A DNA stretch of 64,000 bases from Caballeronia catudaia (GTDB taxonomy: Bacteria > Pseudomonadota > Gammaproteobacteria > Burkholderiales > Burkholderiaceae), in assembly GCF_001544755.2 (NCBI RefSeq), contig NZ_FCOF02000017.1, positions 1-64,000 of the forward strand, read 5' to 3'. A model generated the notes under the pieces. That model worked only from the letters and a program-made list of their open reading frames with translations, searched no databases and was not told where the DNA came from. Below are positions 1 to 9,133 of the stretch, in pieces. Within the stretch, counting starts at the first letter, position 1; each line of letters begins with the position of its first letter. A program made the position numbers and the translations under genes.

Positions 1-60
1 AAACGACTCCACGCCGATGATAGTGCGGATACCCGTGTGAAAGTAGGTAATCGTCAGGCT
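1..60 (+). rRNA. rrf: 5S ribosomal RNA, 3' end only
   Basis: The first 60 bases match the 3' half of a Burkholderia-type 5S rRNA as I remember it, including the conserved stretches CGCCGATGATAGTGCGGAT and GTGTGAAAGTAGGTAATCG. The 5' half lies outside the window. A strong hairpin terminator follows, so this is the end of an rRNA operon transcribed rightward. Confidence 0.88.
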
Positions 61-77
61 CCTCATGCCCTAACGCC

Positions 78-107
78 AAAACCCCACCCCGCAAAGGTGG
101 GGTTTTT
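78..107 (+). terminator. Rho-independent terminator of the rRNA operon
   Basis: AAAACCCCACC at 78-88 pairs with GGTGGGGTTTT at 96-106 and runs into five T residues. It sits about 20 bases after the 5S rRNA end. Confidence 0.9.
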
Positions 108-218
108 GCGTTGGGGCGCTGCAATTCTGAAACGGCAGCGGAGCCTCAAGGCTTACCCCTGTTCAAGCGCTAAAATCCTGTACGTATCTCCCAAGCGCGG
201 CTTAAGCCGTCGAGTCCC

Positions 219-1853
219 ATGCTACGTCTAAGCGAAATCAAGCTCCCGCTCGATCATCCCGAATCGGCTATCGAACCTGCGGTCCTCGCGCGTCTTGCGG
301 AGATCGGCGTCGATGCCGAGCAACTTGTGAGCTTCCATGTATTTCGCCGCGCGCACGACGCCCGCAAGCGCGCCGATATCAAGCTCAACTACATCATCGA
401 TGTGGAGCTGAAAGACGAAGCATCGGTATTGAAGCGACTCGAGGCGCGGCCGCAGCCGCACTGCGGCGTCACGCCGGACATGACGTATCGCTTCGTCGCG
501 ACAGCGCCCGCGCGATCGACGCAGCCTCGCCCAGTCGTCATTGGCATGGGGCCGTGCGGGCTTTTTGCCGGATTGATCCTCGCGCAGATGGGCTTTCGAC
601 CGATCATCCTCGAGCGCGGTAAAGCCGTACGGGAGCGGACGAAAGATACGTGGGGCCTCTGGCGACGCAACGAACTCAATCCGGAGTCGAATGTTCAGTT
701 CGGAGAAGGCGGCGCCGGCACGTTCTCGGACGGCAAGCTCTACAGCCAGATCAAGGATCCGAAGCACTACGGTCGCAAGGTTCTCGATGAATTCGTCAAA
801 GCCGGTGCGCCCGAAGACATTCTGTACCTGAGCCGCCCGCACATTGGTACGTTCAGGCTCGTCAGCATGGTCGAGAAGATGCGTGCGCAGATTCATCAGC
901 TCGGCGGCGAAGTACGATTCCAGCAGCGCGTCGAAGATATCGATATCGACAACGGCAAGATGCGCGGCCTGCGTCTGTCGACGGGGGAAACTTTGCGCTG
1001 CGATCATGTCGTGCTGGCCATCGGCCATAGCGCGCGCGATACGTTCGAGATGTTGCACGATCGCGGCGTGTACATGGAAGCCAAGCCGTTCTCGCTGGGT
1101 TTTCGTATCGAACATCCGCAAGGCGTGATCGATCGAAGCCGCTTCGGAAAATTCGCCGGTCACGAGCGGCTCGGCGCCGCCGACTACAAATTGGTCCATC
1201 ACTGCAGCAACGGACGCGCCGTCTATAGTTTCTGCATGTGTCCGGGCGGCACGGTGGTCGCGGCGACGTCGGAATCCGGGCGCGTCGTGACCAATGGCAT
1301 GAGTCAGTATTCGCGTGCTGAACGCAATGCGAACGCGGGTATCGTCGTCGGCATTACGCCGGACGACTATCCTGGCGGCCCGCTTGCCGGCATCGCCTTT
1401 CAGCGCAAATGGGAAGAGCGTGCGTTCGAGCTAGGCGGCGGCGATTACTCCGCGCCGGGGCAACTGGTCGGGGATTTCATCGCGGGACGCGCATCCACGT
1501 CGCTCGGTTCGGTCACGCCTTCCTATAAGCCGGGTGTGAAGCCGACCGACTTGAGCACCGCGCTTCCCGATTACGTGATCGAAGCGATTCGCGAAGCCTT
1601 GCCCGAGCTCGACAAGAAGATCAAGGGGTTCGCGATGCATGACGCCGTCTTGACGGGTGTCGAGACGCGCACGTCGTCGCCGTTGCGCGTGCGTCGGAAG
1701 GACGATTATCAGAGCGTCAACGTCGAAGGCCTGTATCCGGCGGGCGAGGGCGCAGGTTATGCGGGCGGTATCTACTCGGCGGCGATCGATGGCATCGAAG
1801 TCGCGGAAGCGGTCGCCCTGAAGATGATGAGCGAGCACGCCGCGGCGGCCTGA
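219..1853 (+). CDS. NAD(P)/FAD-dependent oxidoreductase (uncharacterised FAD dehydrogenase family)
   Basis: This 544-residue protein resembles the large cytosolic FAD-dependent dehydrogenases of the COG2509 type, whose substrate is unknown. About 100 N-terminal residues form a basic lead domain. The Rossmann FAD-binding motif GMGPCG is at residues 109-114, followed by an acidic-ended strand (IILERG). A late segment near the C-terminus, YPAGEGAGYAGG, is the usual second FAD contact. The start follows the rRNA terminator and has no strong ribosome binding site. It stands alone and converges on the altronate operon, with a shared terminator between them. The family call is firm; the reaction is not known. 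Confidence 0.88.
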   Translation: MLRLSEIKLPLDHPESAIEPAVLARLAEIGVDAEQLVSFHVFRRAHDARKRADIKLNYIIDVELKDEASVLKRLEARPQPHCGVTPDMTYRFVATAPARSTQPRPVVIGMGPCGLFAGLILAQMGFRPIILERGKAVRERTKDTWGLWRRNELNPESNVQFGEGGAGTFSDGKLYSQIKDPKHYGRKVLDEFVKAGAPEDILYLSRPHIGTFRLVSMVEKMRAQIHQLGGEVRFQQRVEDIDIDNGKMRGLRLSTGETLRCDHVVLAIGHSARDTFEMLHDRGVYMEAKPFSLGFRIEHPQGVIDRSRFGKFAGHERLGAADYKLVHHCSNGRAVYSFCMCPGGTVVAATSESGRVVTNGMSQYSRAERNANAGIVVGITPDDYPGGPLAGIAFQRKWEERAFELGGGDYSAPGQLVGDFIAGRASTSLGSVTPSYKPGVKPTDLSTALPDYVIEAIREALPELDKKIKGFAMHDAVLTGVETRTSSPLRVRRKDDYQSVNVEGLYPAGEGAGYAGGIYSAAIDGIEVAEAVALKMMSEHAAAA

Positions 1854-1913
1854 TATTCGGCACGTCTTCCGCGCGAAGGTCATCTGATATATCAGACAAA
1901 CCAGCCGACTAAA

Positions 1914-1951
1914 ACGAAAAGGGCGCATCGCCAGACACGATGCGCCCTTCA
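1914..1951. terminator. Bidirectional terminator between convergent genes
   Basis: AAAAGGGCGCATCG (1917-1930) pairs with CGATGCGCCCTT (1938-1949). An A-rich run on the left and pyrimidines on the right let it serve both the FAD oxidoreductase and the leftward altronate operon. Confidence 0.75.
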
Positions 1952-1971
1952 AAGCCCAAACCGCAGCCGCG

Positions 1972-3513
1972 TCAAGTCACCACACCCACCTGCCAGGGCA
2001 CGAACTCACTCTGCCCATACCCGTGCAGTTCACTCTTCGATGCCACGCCCGACGCGCAGTCGAGCATCATCTGGAAGATTTTGTCGCCGAGCTGCTCGAT
2101 GGTCGCTGATCCGTCGACCACGCCGCCGCAGTTGATGTCCATATCCTCTTCCTGCCGCTCCCACAGCGCCGTGTTCGTCGCGAGCTTGAGCGAAGGCGAG
2201 GGCGCGCATCCATAAGCCGATCCGCGGCCCGTCGTGAAGCAGATGAGATTCGCGCCCGACGCAACCTGGCCGGTCGCGGACATCGGATCGTAGCCGGGCG
2301 AATCCATGAAGACGAAGCCCTTCGCATCGATGCGCTGCGCGTATTCATACACCTCGACGAGATTCGTCGTGCCGCCCTTCGCAACCGCACCGAGGGATTT
2401 TTCGAGAATCGTCGTCAATCCGCCGACCTTGTTGCCCGCCGACGGATTGTTGTCCATCGCCGCACCGTTGCGCGCGCAGTATTCTTCCCACCACTTGATG
2501 CGCGTCAGCAGTTTTTCGCCGACTTCACGGCTCACTGCGCGTCGCGTCAGCAAATGCTCGGCGCCATAAACTTCCGGCGTCTCCGACAGAATCGCCGTGC
2601 CGCCATGCGCGACGAGCTTGTCGACGGCCGCGCCGAGCGCCGGATTCGCGGAAATGCCCGAATAGCCATCCGATCCGCCGCACTGCAATCCGACGATCAG
2701 ATGCGACGCAGGCACCGGCTCGCGCTGCACGCGATTCGCATCGGCGAGCATTTCCTTCACGAGCGCGATGCCGTGCTCGATCGTCTTTCGCGTGCCGCCA
2801 CTGTCCTGAATCGTGAAGCTGCGCAACTTCGCGCCGTCCTTCAGCCCGCTCGATTCGAGCACGCCCGAAATCTGGTTCGTCTCGCATCCCAGACCGACGA
2901 ACAGCACCGCGTGAAAGTTCGGATGCACCGCGTAACCCGCGAGCGTGCGGCGCAAAATGCCGAGACCTTCACCCTGCATGTCGATTCCGCATCCGAGACC
3001 ATGCGTCAGCGCGATCACGCCATCGACGTTCGGATAATCCGCGAGCGCTTCCGGATGCACGTCGCGCCGGAAGTGATCGGCGATCGCGCGCGCGACCGTC
3101 GCCGAGCAGTTCACGCTCGTCAGCACGCCGACGAAATTGCGCGTCGCCACGCGGCCGTCGTCGCGGCGGATGCCCATGAACGTCGCGGGTTTATCGACGA
3201 ACGGCGTCGGGTGCAGATCGACGCCGAATTCGTGCTCGCGCGCAAAATCGGCCATCGACAGATTGTGCGTGTGTACGTGCTGCCCGCGCGAAATCGCCTC
3301 GCGCGCCACGCCGATGATCTGGTTGTAGCGCTTGACGGGCTGGCCCGCGGCGATGTCGCGCGTCGCGATCTTGTGGCCCGGCGGAATCAGGCCGGCGACG
3401 ACGAGATCCTCCGACGCGATCCGCGCGCCGGAGAGCAACTGACGCGTCGCAATGACGACGTCGTCGTTGGGATGCAGCCGGATGACCGCATGGTCGGTGG
3501 ATGTGGTGGACAT
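1972..3513 (-). CDS. uxaA: Altronate dehydratase family protein
   Basis: The 513-residue protein has an N-terminal SAF domain (residues about 10-85) followed by the large UxaA dehydratase domain. This is the full length of E. coli UxaA-type D-altronate dehydratases, which convert D-altronate to 2-keto-3-deoxygluconate. Conserved blocks seen include RNFVGVLTSVNCSA, THGLGCGID, GLGCETNQ and LQCGGSDG. I chose the ATG at 3513 because it begins the SAF domain; the frame stays open further up, into the preceding MFS gene. That MFS stop is only about 10 bases upstream, so the two are one operon. A galactarate-type substrate is possible but less likely given the neighbouring dehydrogenase. Confidence 0.88.
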   Translation of the reverse strand: MSTTSTDHAVIRLHPNDDVVIATRQLLSGARIASEDLVVAGLIPPGHKIATRDIAAGQPVKRYNQIIGVAREAISRGQHVHTHNLSMADFAREHEFGVDLHPTPFVDKPATFMGIRRDDGRVATRNFVGVLTSVNCSATVARAIADHFRRDVHPEALADYPNVDGVIALTHGLGCGIDMQGEGLGILRRTLAGYAVHPNFHAVLFVGLGCETNQISGVLESSGLKDGAKLRSFTIQDSGGTRKTIEHGIALVKEMLADANRVQREPVPASHLIVGLQCGGSDGYSGISANPALGAAVDKLVAHGGTAILSETPEVYGAEHLLTRRAVSREVGEKLLTRIKWWEEYCARNGAAMDNNPSAGNKVGGLTTILEKSLGAVAKGGTTNLVEVYEYAQRIDAKGFVFMDSPGYDPMSATGQVASGANLICFTTGRGSAYGCAPSPSLKLATNTALWERQEEDMDINCGGVVDGSATIEQLGDKIFQMMLDCASGVASKSELHGYGQSEFVPWQVGVVT

Positions 3514-3523
3514 GGTTTTATTC

Positions 3524-4810
3524 TCAGACCGTTGAAGGTGCGCGGCCGTCGTCGCGCCGGGCTTGCTCTTCATCGGCGCGATTGAGCGGTTCGATCTTGC
3601 CGACAATCACAAGATAGCTGAACGCACCGAGGAAGCAGAAGCCACCCGCGACGCACAGCGGAATCACGAACGAGCCCTTGGTGATCGCAAGCATCACGCC
3701 GGTGAAGGTCGTGATTACGATACCGGCAAGATTCGACGCGAAGTTCTGAATGCCGCCGATCGACGCGACGTGATCCGGCGTCGGCGCGACGTCGCTCGGC
3801 AGCGACCAGATGCTGGCGGCGGCGAACGCAAGGCTGGCGTAAGCGATGCCGAAGAACGCGAGCATCAGATAGATGTTGGTCACGAAGGCGCAGAGCGTGA
3901 TGACCGACGACAGCAGCATGCCGCCGACCATGCAGGTCTTGCGCGCTGCAGTCAGGCTCCAACCGCGCTTGAAGAGCGAGTCCGATACGACGCCGCCGAG
4001 CCAGCCGCCGGGAATCGACATCAGTGCGGGAATGGTGCCGAGCGTGCCGAGCGACTTGAGCGAGAAGCCGTGTGCCTGCACGAGATAGCTCGGGAACCAG
4101 GTGATGAAGAAGTAGATCACGAAGTTCAGGCAGAAGAAGCCGAGCATCATGCCCCACAGCGTGCGGTACTTGAACAGCGACGCCCACGACACCTTGTTCT
4201 TCGGCGCGACCGGGACCGGCGCGACATCGGTTTCGCCCGTCAGATCGCCCTTCGACTTGTTACGGTAGATCAGGAACCAGCCGAGAATCCACACGAAGCC
4301 GATCACACCGGTGATGACGAACGACGCTTCCCAGCCGAACGAACTGATGATCAGCGCGACGACCGGAATCGACAGCGCGGAGCCCACGCGAGAGCCGGAA
4401 TCGAAGATGCTGGTGGCGAACGCGCGTTGCGATTTCGTGAACCATTGCGACACGAGTTTCGCGCACGACGGATACGCGCCCGCCTCACCGATGCCGAGCA
4501 TCAGACGGCAGCCGAACATACCCATGACGCTCGACGCGGCCGCGGTCAGCGCCGTGAACACCGACCACCAGCCCACCGCGAGCGGCAGCGCGATGCGCGC
4601 GCCGACGCGATCGACGAACCAGCCGAACGGCATTTGCATGAGCGCGTAGCTCCAGAAGAAGCCGCTCAGGATGAAGCCCATCTCGGCCGGGCCGATGTTG
4701 AGCGCCTTCTCGATCTGCGGTGCGGCGACCGCGAGGTTTGCACGATCGATGTAATTGATCGCGATAGCCAGAAAGGCCAGAAATATCACTACCCAACGCA
4801 TTTTGCGCAT
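3524..4810 (-). CDS. MFS transporter, sugar-acid (anion:cation symporter) type
   Basis: This 428-residue protein has about twelve hydrophobic segments and begins with the NYIDRANLAVA signature of the ACS family, which includes ExuT, GudP and other hexuronate or aldarate symporters. It sits in the inner membrane and, from its position between the dehydratase and the dehydrogenase, should import the hexuronate or aldonate substrate. The ATG at 4810 is preferred because GAGGAG lies nine bases upstream; an ATG twelve codons earlier has no such site. Function is inferred from family and operon. Confidence 0.87.
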   Translation of the reverse strand: MRKMRWVVIFLAFLAIAINYIDRANLAVAAPQIEKALNIGPAEMGFILSGFFWSYALMQMPFGWFVDRVGARIALPLAVGWWSVFTALTAAASSVMGMFGCRLMLGIGEAGAYPSCAKLVSQWFTKSQRAFATSIFDSGSRVGSALSIPVVALIISSFGWEASFVITGVIGFVWILGWFLIYRNKSKGDLTGETDVAPVPVAPKNKVSWASLFKYRTLWGMMLGFFCLNFVIYFFITWFPSYLVQAHGFSLKSLGTLGTIPALMSIPGGWLGGVVSDSLFKRGWSLTAARKTCMVGGMLLSSVITLCAFVTNIYLMLAFFGIAYASLAFAAASIWSLPSDVAPTPDHVASIGGIQNFASNLAGIVITTFTGVMLAITKGSFVIPLCVAGGFCFLGAFSYLVIVGKIEPLNRADEEQARRDDGRAPSTV

Positions 4811-4908
4811 CGTTTGTCTCCTCAATGGGGCGGCACTTCGTTTCATTCCGGCTCGAATCCGCGATGCCGGCGCGGCGAGCCGTGATTAAAAAATCGTGAT
4901 TTCGTGCT

Positions 4909-6033
4909 TCAGGCGGATTCGAGTGCGTCGCGCAACCGCTTCTGTTCGATGTCGAGCTTCAGTTCCCGCGCGAGATCGATAACAGGCCGGAAGCGGCGAA
5001 CCTTCTTCTCGTCGTGATTGCGCGCGATATCCGCGAGCCGATGCACGAGAAGCGGGTTCTCGAAGCGGTCGCGCACGCTCGCGACGTATTCTGTCGCGAC
5101 GTCGGCCTTGCCGAGCGCCGCGAAAACCGGTAGCACTTCGTCGCGCCACGTCGCTTCGAGCGGATCGCGATACGCCGGATCGCGCATGGCGTCGAGCACG
5201 GTCATGTCGGGCGAGCCGTCGCGCGTGCGCCAGATTTGCGCGAGCATCGTGTGGCCGAGATTCAGCAGCAGAAGCTTGAGACGTTCGTAGTGCTCGAGAT
5301 CGTCCGTGACGACGATGTCTTCGTGCTCGCACGGCAGCACCATGCCCGCCTGCCGCTCGATCGCCCACAACGCATACGGTTCGGCGATCGCGCCGACCGG
5401 CTGGATCGGCTCCGAAACGATGCGGTCGACGAGCGAATTCACCCACACGCAGTCTTTCCTCAGATAGGCGATGAACGCATCGTCGGCGTGCCATCCACGC
5501 GCAACGCCGACGACCAGATCACGCAGCGTGTCGCCGTTACGCGAAACCAGCTCGCAGGGCAGGAGCGTGATCGGCGCCGCGCCCGCCTGGAAACGCGCGT
5601 GCAGCAGCACCGCGAGCTTCGCCGCGAAACCGCGCGGCGTGCGCTGCCCGGCGAGCAGTTCGGCCGTGTCTTCGTCGAAGAGGGCGTAGCCCGCATCGGC
5701 CGTATTCGAGACGATCACCTTCACGTCGCGCTTCGCACGCTCGATCAGCAATGGCCAGTCCTCGTTCGCGTGTAGCGCCTCGGTGATCGAATCGCACTCG
5801 ACGGTCGTATCGATGGTCTCGTCCCAGCGGCGTCCGCGAATGCGCACCGGATAGCGTCCGGCGGAGCGCAATGCGTCGATGCGCGCGCGGCTATCCGCGC
5901 TGGACGTAGTCTGCACGACAGTGATCTTGCCGAGCGCCGACGCCGGATCGCGGCGCGCCGCAACGGCCACGAAGAAATCGACGTGCGCCTGCAGGAAACG
6001 GCTCGTGCCGAATTGGAGAATCGGATTGCTCAT
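4909..6033 (-). CDS. Mannitol dehydrogenase family oxidoreductase (tagaturonate/fructuronate reductase-like)
   Basis: The 375-residue protein starts with the motif ILQFGTSRFLQAHVD, matching the FGxGxFxRAF nucleotide-binding start of UxaB, UxuB and mannitol dehydrogenases. The conserved VSNTADAGY block and the LLNLGHT helix of the C-terminal domain are present. These enzymes interconvert keto and hydroxy acids with NADH. It is about 100 residues shorter than E. coli UxaB (near 480), so it belongs to a shorter branch. It is first in the uxaA operon and divergent from the GntR regulator, which supports a tagaturonate-to-altronate role; the exact substrate is inferred. Confidence 0.82.
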   Translation of the reverse strand: MSNPILQFGTSRFLQAHVDFFVAVAARRDPASALGKITVVQTTSSADSRARIDALRSAGRYPVRIRGRRWDETIDTTVECDSITEALHANEDWPLLIERAKRDVKVIVSNTADAGYALFDEDTAELLAGQRTPRGFAAKLAVLLHARFQAGAAPITLLPCELVSRNGDTLRDLVVGVARGWHADDAFIAYLRKDCVWVNSLVDRIVSEPIQPVGAIAEPYALWAIERQAGMVLPCEHEDIVVTDDLEHYERLKLLLLNLGHTMLAQIWRTRDGSPDMTVLDAMRDPAYRDPLEATWRDEVLPVFAALGKADVATEYVASVRDRFENPLLVHRLADIARNHDEKKVRRFRPVIDLARELKLDIEQKRLRDALESA

Positions 6034-6090
6034 CGTCGGGCGCGCTGTGGGGAAGATTCGAGTGGGAACGGTTCCAGATCGCCGTAAAAA

Positions 6091-6154
6091 ATTGGCCACC
6101 TGGCCTTACCGGATTGCATACTAGTGTCTTGAAATAGAATTGGTCAAGCCACTT
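6091..6154. promoter_or_regulatory. Possible GntR operators between the uxa-like operon and its regulator
   Basis: Two imperfect dyads lie in the 222-base divergent gap: ATTGGCCACCTGGCC (6091-6105) and AATTGGTCAAGCCACTT (6138-6154). Both contain TTGG/CCA half-sites of the kind bound by FadR-subfamily hexuronate regulators. The matches are weak and are offered only as candidates. Confidence 0.3.
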
Positions 6155-6255
6155 GTAATCGGTTCAGGAGGGGCAAATCCGCGCCGCCCGGAGCGTCAGC
6201 CCTCCTGCTGATTACAATCCACGTTTTCCCCGAGACAAAAAGCAGGAGCCAGCAC

Positions 6256-6954
6256 GTGAGCGTGAAACCAGCCGAGACGCGCCGCCTCTATCTACAGATC
6301 GCCGACAAGTTGCGCGGGCTGATCGAGCAGCAGGATTTCGCGCCGAATGGCCGCCTGCCATCGGAGCGCGAACTGGCGCAGACGCTCGGCGTGTCGCGGC
6401 CGTCGGTGCGCGAGGCGCTCGTCGCGCTGGAGCTGGAAGGGCGCGTCGAAATCCGCATGGGTTCGGGCGTCTATATCGTCGCCGCGCCCGCGTCCAAGCC
6501 AGCGGCGGCCGAGGCGGAACTGGGCGAAAGCCCAATCGAGATCATGAACGCGCGCAGCGTGATCGAAGGCGCGATCGCGGCGAGCGTCGCGCCGTTCGCG
6601 AGGCCAAAGGAGCTGAAAGCGCTACGGGCCGTGTACGAGACGATGGCGCGCGAAGTCGAACACGGCCAGGTGCCGATGGCCGCCGATCGCGCGTTTCACA
6701 TCGCGATCGCGCAGATGACGGGCAACGACGTGCTGGTGCGCACGGTCGGCAGCCTGTACGACGAACGGCACAGCCCGCTGTCGTCGACGCTGCGCGGACA
6801 CTTCGAAGGGGAGGAAACGTGGGCGGCCGCGCTCGGCGAGCATCGCGAGATTCTGGAAGCGCTGGAAGCGCGCGACGCAGTCTGGGCGCAGGCTGCCATG
6901 CAGCGGCACATGCGTCAGTCCGCGGCGCGGCTGATGACGAAACGCAAAGGCTGA
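6256..6954 (+). CDS. GntR-family (FadR subfamily) transcriptional regulator
   Basis: The 232-residue protein has an N-terminal winged helix-turn-helix (residues about 10-76, with LPSERELAQTLGVSRPSVRE and GSGVYI) and a C-terminal all-helical FCD-type ligand domain. It begins with GTG at 6256; AGGAG lies about eight bases upstream. It is divergent from the dehydrogenase-MFS-dehydratase operon, and FadR-type regulators in this setting (UxuR, ExuR) usually repress until a uronate or aldonate binds. The regulation of the neighbouring operon is inferred from position. Confidence 0.9.
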   Translation: MSVKPAETRRLYLQIADKLRGLIEQQDFAPNGRLPSERELAQTLGVSRPSVREALVALELEGRVEIRMGSGVYIVAAPASKPAAAEAELGESPIEIMNARSVIEGAIAASVAPFARPKELKALRAVYETMAREVEHGQVPMAADRAFHIAIAQMTGNDVLVRTVGSLYDERHSPLSSTLRGHFEGEETWAAALGEHREILEALEARDAVWAQAAMQRHMRQSAARLMTKRKG

Positions 6955-7002
6955 GCACGGCGCGCGCGCAGAACGCGCGCCGGCGTCGAAAGGATGACCG
7001 CG

Positions 7003-7323
7003 TCAGCCCGGATAGGCTTCATCGACCTTCAGACCCGCCAGCTTGAAGATCACGCGCAGCGTTTGCGGCGCGATATCCCGGCGCGAGGCGAGCGTCGTCA
7101 GGACGAAGTCCATCACTTTGGCGTACTTCAGCATCGTCAGACACGTTTCGATGTCGGTGGAGCCGTCGCGCATCGATTCGGCGAGGCGCAGCATCTCCAC
7201 GGAAATCTCTCGGGCCATTTCGAGTTCGAGTTGCTGCTTTTCACTCCACGCGGGCATCGCGGTCAGTGCCGCGAGCATCTCCTGGAATTGTTTCTCTGCT
7301 TTCTTGTCCGGGATCGCATCCAT
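7003..7323 (-). CDS. Conserved hypothetical protein, helical
   Basis: This 106-residue, charged, entirely helical-looking protein (start MDAIPDKKAEKQFQEML) has no recognisable catalytic motif, signal peptide or membrane segment. Codon use is backbone-like, which supports a real gene. It converges on the GntR regulator and is monocistronic. The function is unknown to me. Confidence 0.7.
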   Translation of the reverse strand: MDAIPDKKAEKQFQEMLAALTAMPAWSEKQQLELEMAREISVEMLRLAESMRDGSTDIETCLTMLKYAKVMDFVLTTLASRRDIAPQTLRVIFKLAGLKVDEAYPG

Positions 7324-7702
7324 CGCCGTCCTCTCATGTTCATGGCGCCGGCGAGTCGCATTCGCCGCGCTGTGCGTTAGGTGTTACGTAACAAATACCG
7401 GGCGCGGGTGACGACGCTTTACGTGTCGAGGCGCGGGATCGTTACCAGCTTGTTGCTCCTGCTTGCCGCATCGGTACGTAGCCCGAAGCCACGTCGTGTC
7501 GTCTTTTCCAATGGCCTATTGTCGGGACGATGCACAAACCGTTCCATGCGTTCCATTCACGCATTCGCCGATGAGCCGGTCATGGGGACAAAGAGCGTCT
7601 TTGCGCTTTTGGGTAAACTTCCTCTTTTGAGACGGCAGAACCAGCGGTTAGCGCACATTCGGCGCGAACATGCTCCGCTTTTTTATTCGACACACGTTCA
7701 CG
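7324..7702. other. Intergenic region with a 12-base palindrome
   Basis: This 379-base divergent gap holds the promoters of the 106-residue gene and of the methyltransferase gene. The only structure I see is the perfect palindrome TGTTACGTAACA at 7382-7393, about 60 bases upstream of the leftward gene; it could be an operator. Confidence 0.4.
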
Positions 7703-8578
7703 ATGATCAGGAATTCCTCCGCGTCGGCTCCGGGCACACCCGACCCCTCCACCAAACACGACATCCGTCCAGGCCAGTCGATCGAACTGCTGAAGGAACT
7801 TCACATCCTCACGCGCGACGGCAAGATGAACCAGGACAGCCGCCGCAAACTGAAACAGGTCTATCACCTCTATCAGTTCATCGAACCGCTTCTCTCCGAA
7901 GTGCATGCGCGCCAGGGGGCCGTATCACTCGTGGATCATGGAGCGGGGAAGTCCTATCTTGGGTTTATTCTCTACGATCTCTTCTTCAAGACTCTGCGCG
8001 ATCGGTCACACATCTTTGGAATCGAGACGCGTGAAGAGCTCGTAAAAAAGTCCGAAGAATTGGCGGAACGCCTCGGGTTTACCGGGATGTCGTTTCTGAA
8101 TCTGTCGGTGGCCGAATCAATCGGTTCGGATCGTTTGCCGGAATCGATCGATATCGTCACGGCGCTGCACGCGTGCAACACCGCAACCGACGACGCCATC
8201 CACTTCGCTCTGCAAAAGAATGCGAAGTACATCGTCGTGGTGCCCTGCTGTCAGGCGGAAGTCGCTTCGGTGCTGCGCAAGAACAAGGGGCATTCGCTCT
8301 CGAAAAACGTGCTGACTGAGATGTGGCGGCATCCATTGCACACGCGTGAGTTCGGGAGCCAGATCACGAACGTGCTGCGCTGCCTGCAACTCGAATCGCA
8401 CGGCTATCAGGTGAGCGTGACGGAACTCGTCGGCTGGGAGCACTCGATGAAGAACGAGTTGATCGTCGCGCAGTTCAAGGATCTGCCGCGCGGACGGCCT
8501 GCGCAAAGACTTTCCGATGTGCTCGAAACGCTGGGACTCGACGAATTGCGCGAGCGCTTCTTCACGCCCGCGCATTGA
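7703..8578 (+). CDS. SAM-dependent methyltransferase (class I, Methyltransf_32-like)
   Basis: The 291-residue protein carries a SAM-binding motif I of the form VDHGAGKSYLGF, like the GxGKG loop of METTL25/TRM13-related methyltransferases. A later ALHACNTATDDAI block and the VVPCCQAE motif also match that family. Substrate is unknown; RNA or protein are both possible. I prefer the ATG at 7703 (MIRNSSAS) because the upstream extension is not helical and has no ribosome binding site; a start at 7670 remains possible. It converges tail to tail with the DUF1415 gene with no spacing. Confidence 0.8.
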   Translation: MIRNSSASAPGTPDPSTKHDIRPGQSIELLKELHILTRDGKMNQDSRRKLKQVYHLYQFIEPLLSEVHARQGAVSLVDHGAGKSYLGFILYDLFFKTLRDRSHIFGIETREELVKKSEELAERLGFTGMSFLNLSVAESIGSDRLPESIDIVTALHACNTATDDAIHFALQKNAKYIVVVPCCQAEVASVLRKNKGHSLSKNVLTEMWRHPLHTREFGSQITNVLRCLQLESHGYQVSVTELVGWEHSMKNELIVAQFKDLPRGRPAQRLSDVLETLGLDELRERFFTPAH

Positions 8579-9133
8579 TCAACGTTTGTCCATCCACGCC
8601 TTGAAGCCGTCGAGCCCGAGGCGGCGCAGCGTTTCGATATTGCGTTCGTAGATGTCGGATGCATCGGGAAACGCGGCGACGGCGCGATCGATGCTCGCTT
8701 CGCGAATCAGATGGAACGTCGGATACGGCGCGCGGTTCGTGTAGTTGTCGATATCGTCCGGCGCGCTGCCTTCGAACCGATAGTCCGGATGAAAGCTCGC
8801 GATCTGCAATTCGCCCGCGAGCCCCGACTGGTGGAGCAGGCGCTCGGCGAAGGAGAGGGCGTCGTTGTAGTCCGCGAAGTCCGCGAACGCGTGCGGCGTG
8901 ATGAAGAGCGTCGTGTCGATGACTTCCGGGTCCGTGTCGCGCAGCAGGCGAAGTTCGTCGGTCAGTTCCACGACCAGGTCGTCGACGCCGCGCGCCTCGC
9001 TCACCACATAGCGAATCTGCTTTTTGACATGCACGCTCTTCGCGAACGGGCACAGGTTCAGGCCGATCACCGCGCGGGTGAGCCAGTGTTCGGTCGCCGC
9101 GATCACGTCGTCGCGGGTGCTGCTGTCACTCAT
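8579..9133 (-). CDS. DUF1415 family protein
   Basis: This 184-residue protein matches the DUF1415 family, found widely in proteobacteria, by the blocks WLTRAVIGLNLCPFAK and FHPDYRFEG. Cys and His residues in these blocks are conserved, but no reaction is known to me. Its ATG overlaps the TGA of the upstream TetR gene (ATGA at 9130-9133), so the two are translationally coupled. Confidence 0.88.
   Translation of the reverse strand: MSDSSTRDDVIAATEHWLTRAVIGLNLCPFAKSVHVKKQIRYVVSEARGVDDLVVELTDELRLLRDTDPEVIDTTLFITPHAFADFADYNDALSFAERLLHQSGLAGELQIASFHPDYRFEGSAPDDIDNYTNRAPYPTFHLIREASIDRAVAAFPDASDIYERNIETLRRLGLDGFKAWMDKR

Noticed and set aside
228..1202. 324-codon open frame antisense to the FAD oxidoreductase gene
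   Set aside because: It is the complement of a gene with clear family motifs; its composition (Arg/Ala/Asp-rich) is that of a high-GC shadow.
6959..6981. GC-rich hairpin after the GntR gene
   Set aside because: GGCGCGCG/CGCGCGCC can pair but there is no T-run on either side, so I do not call it a terminator.
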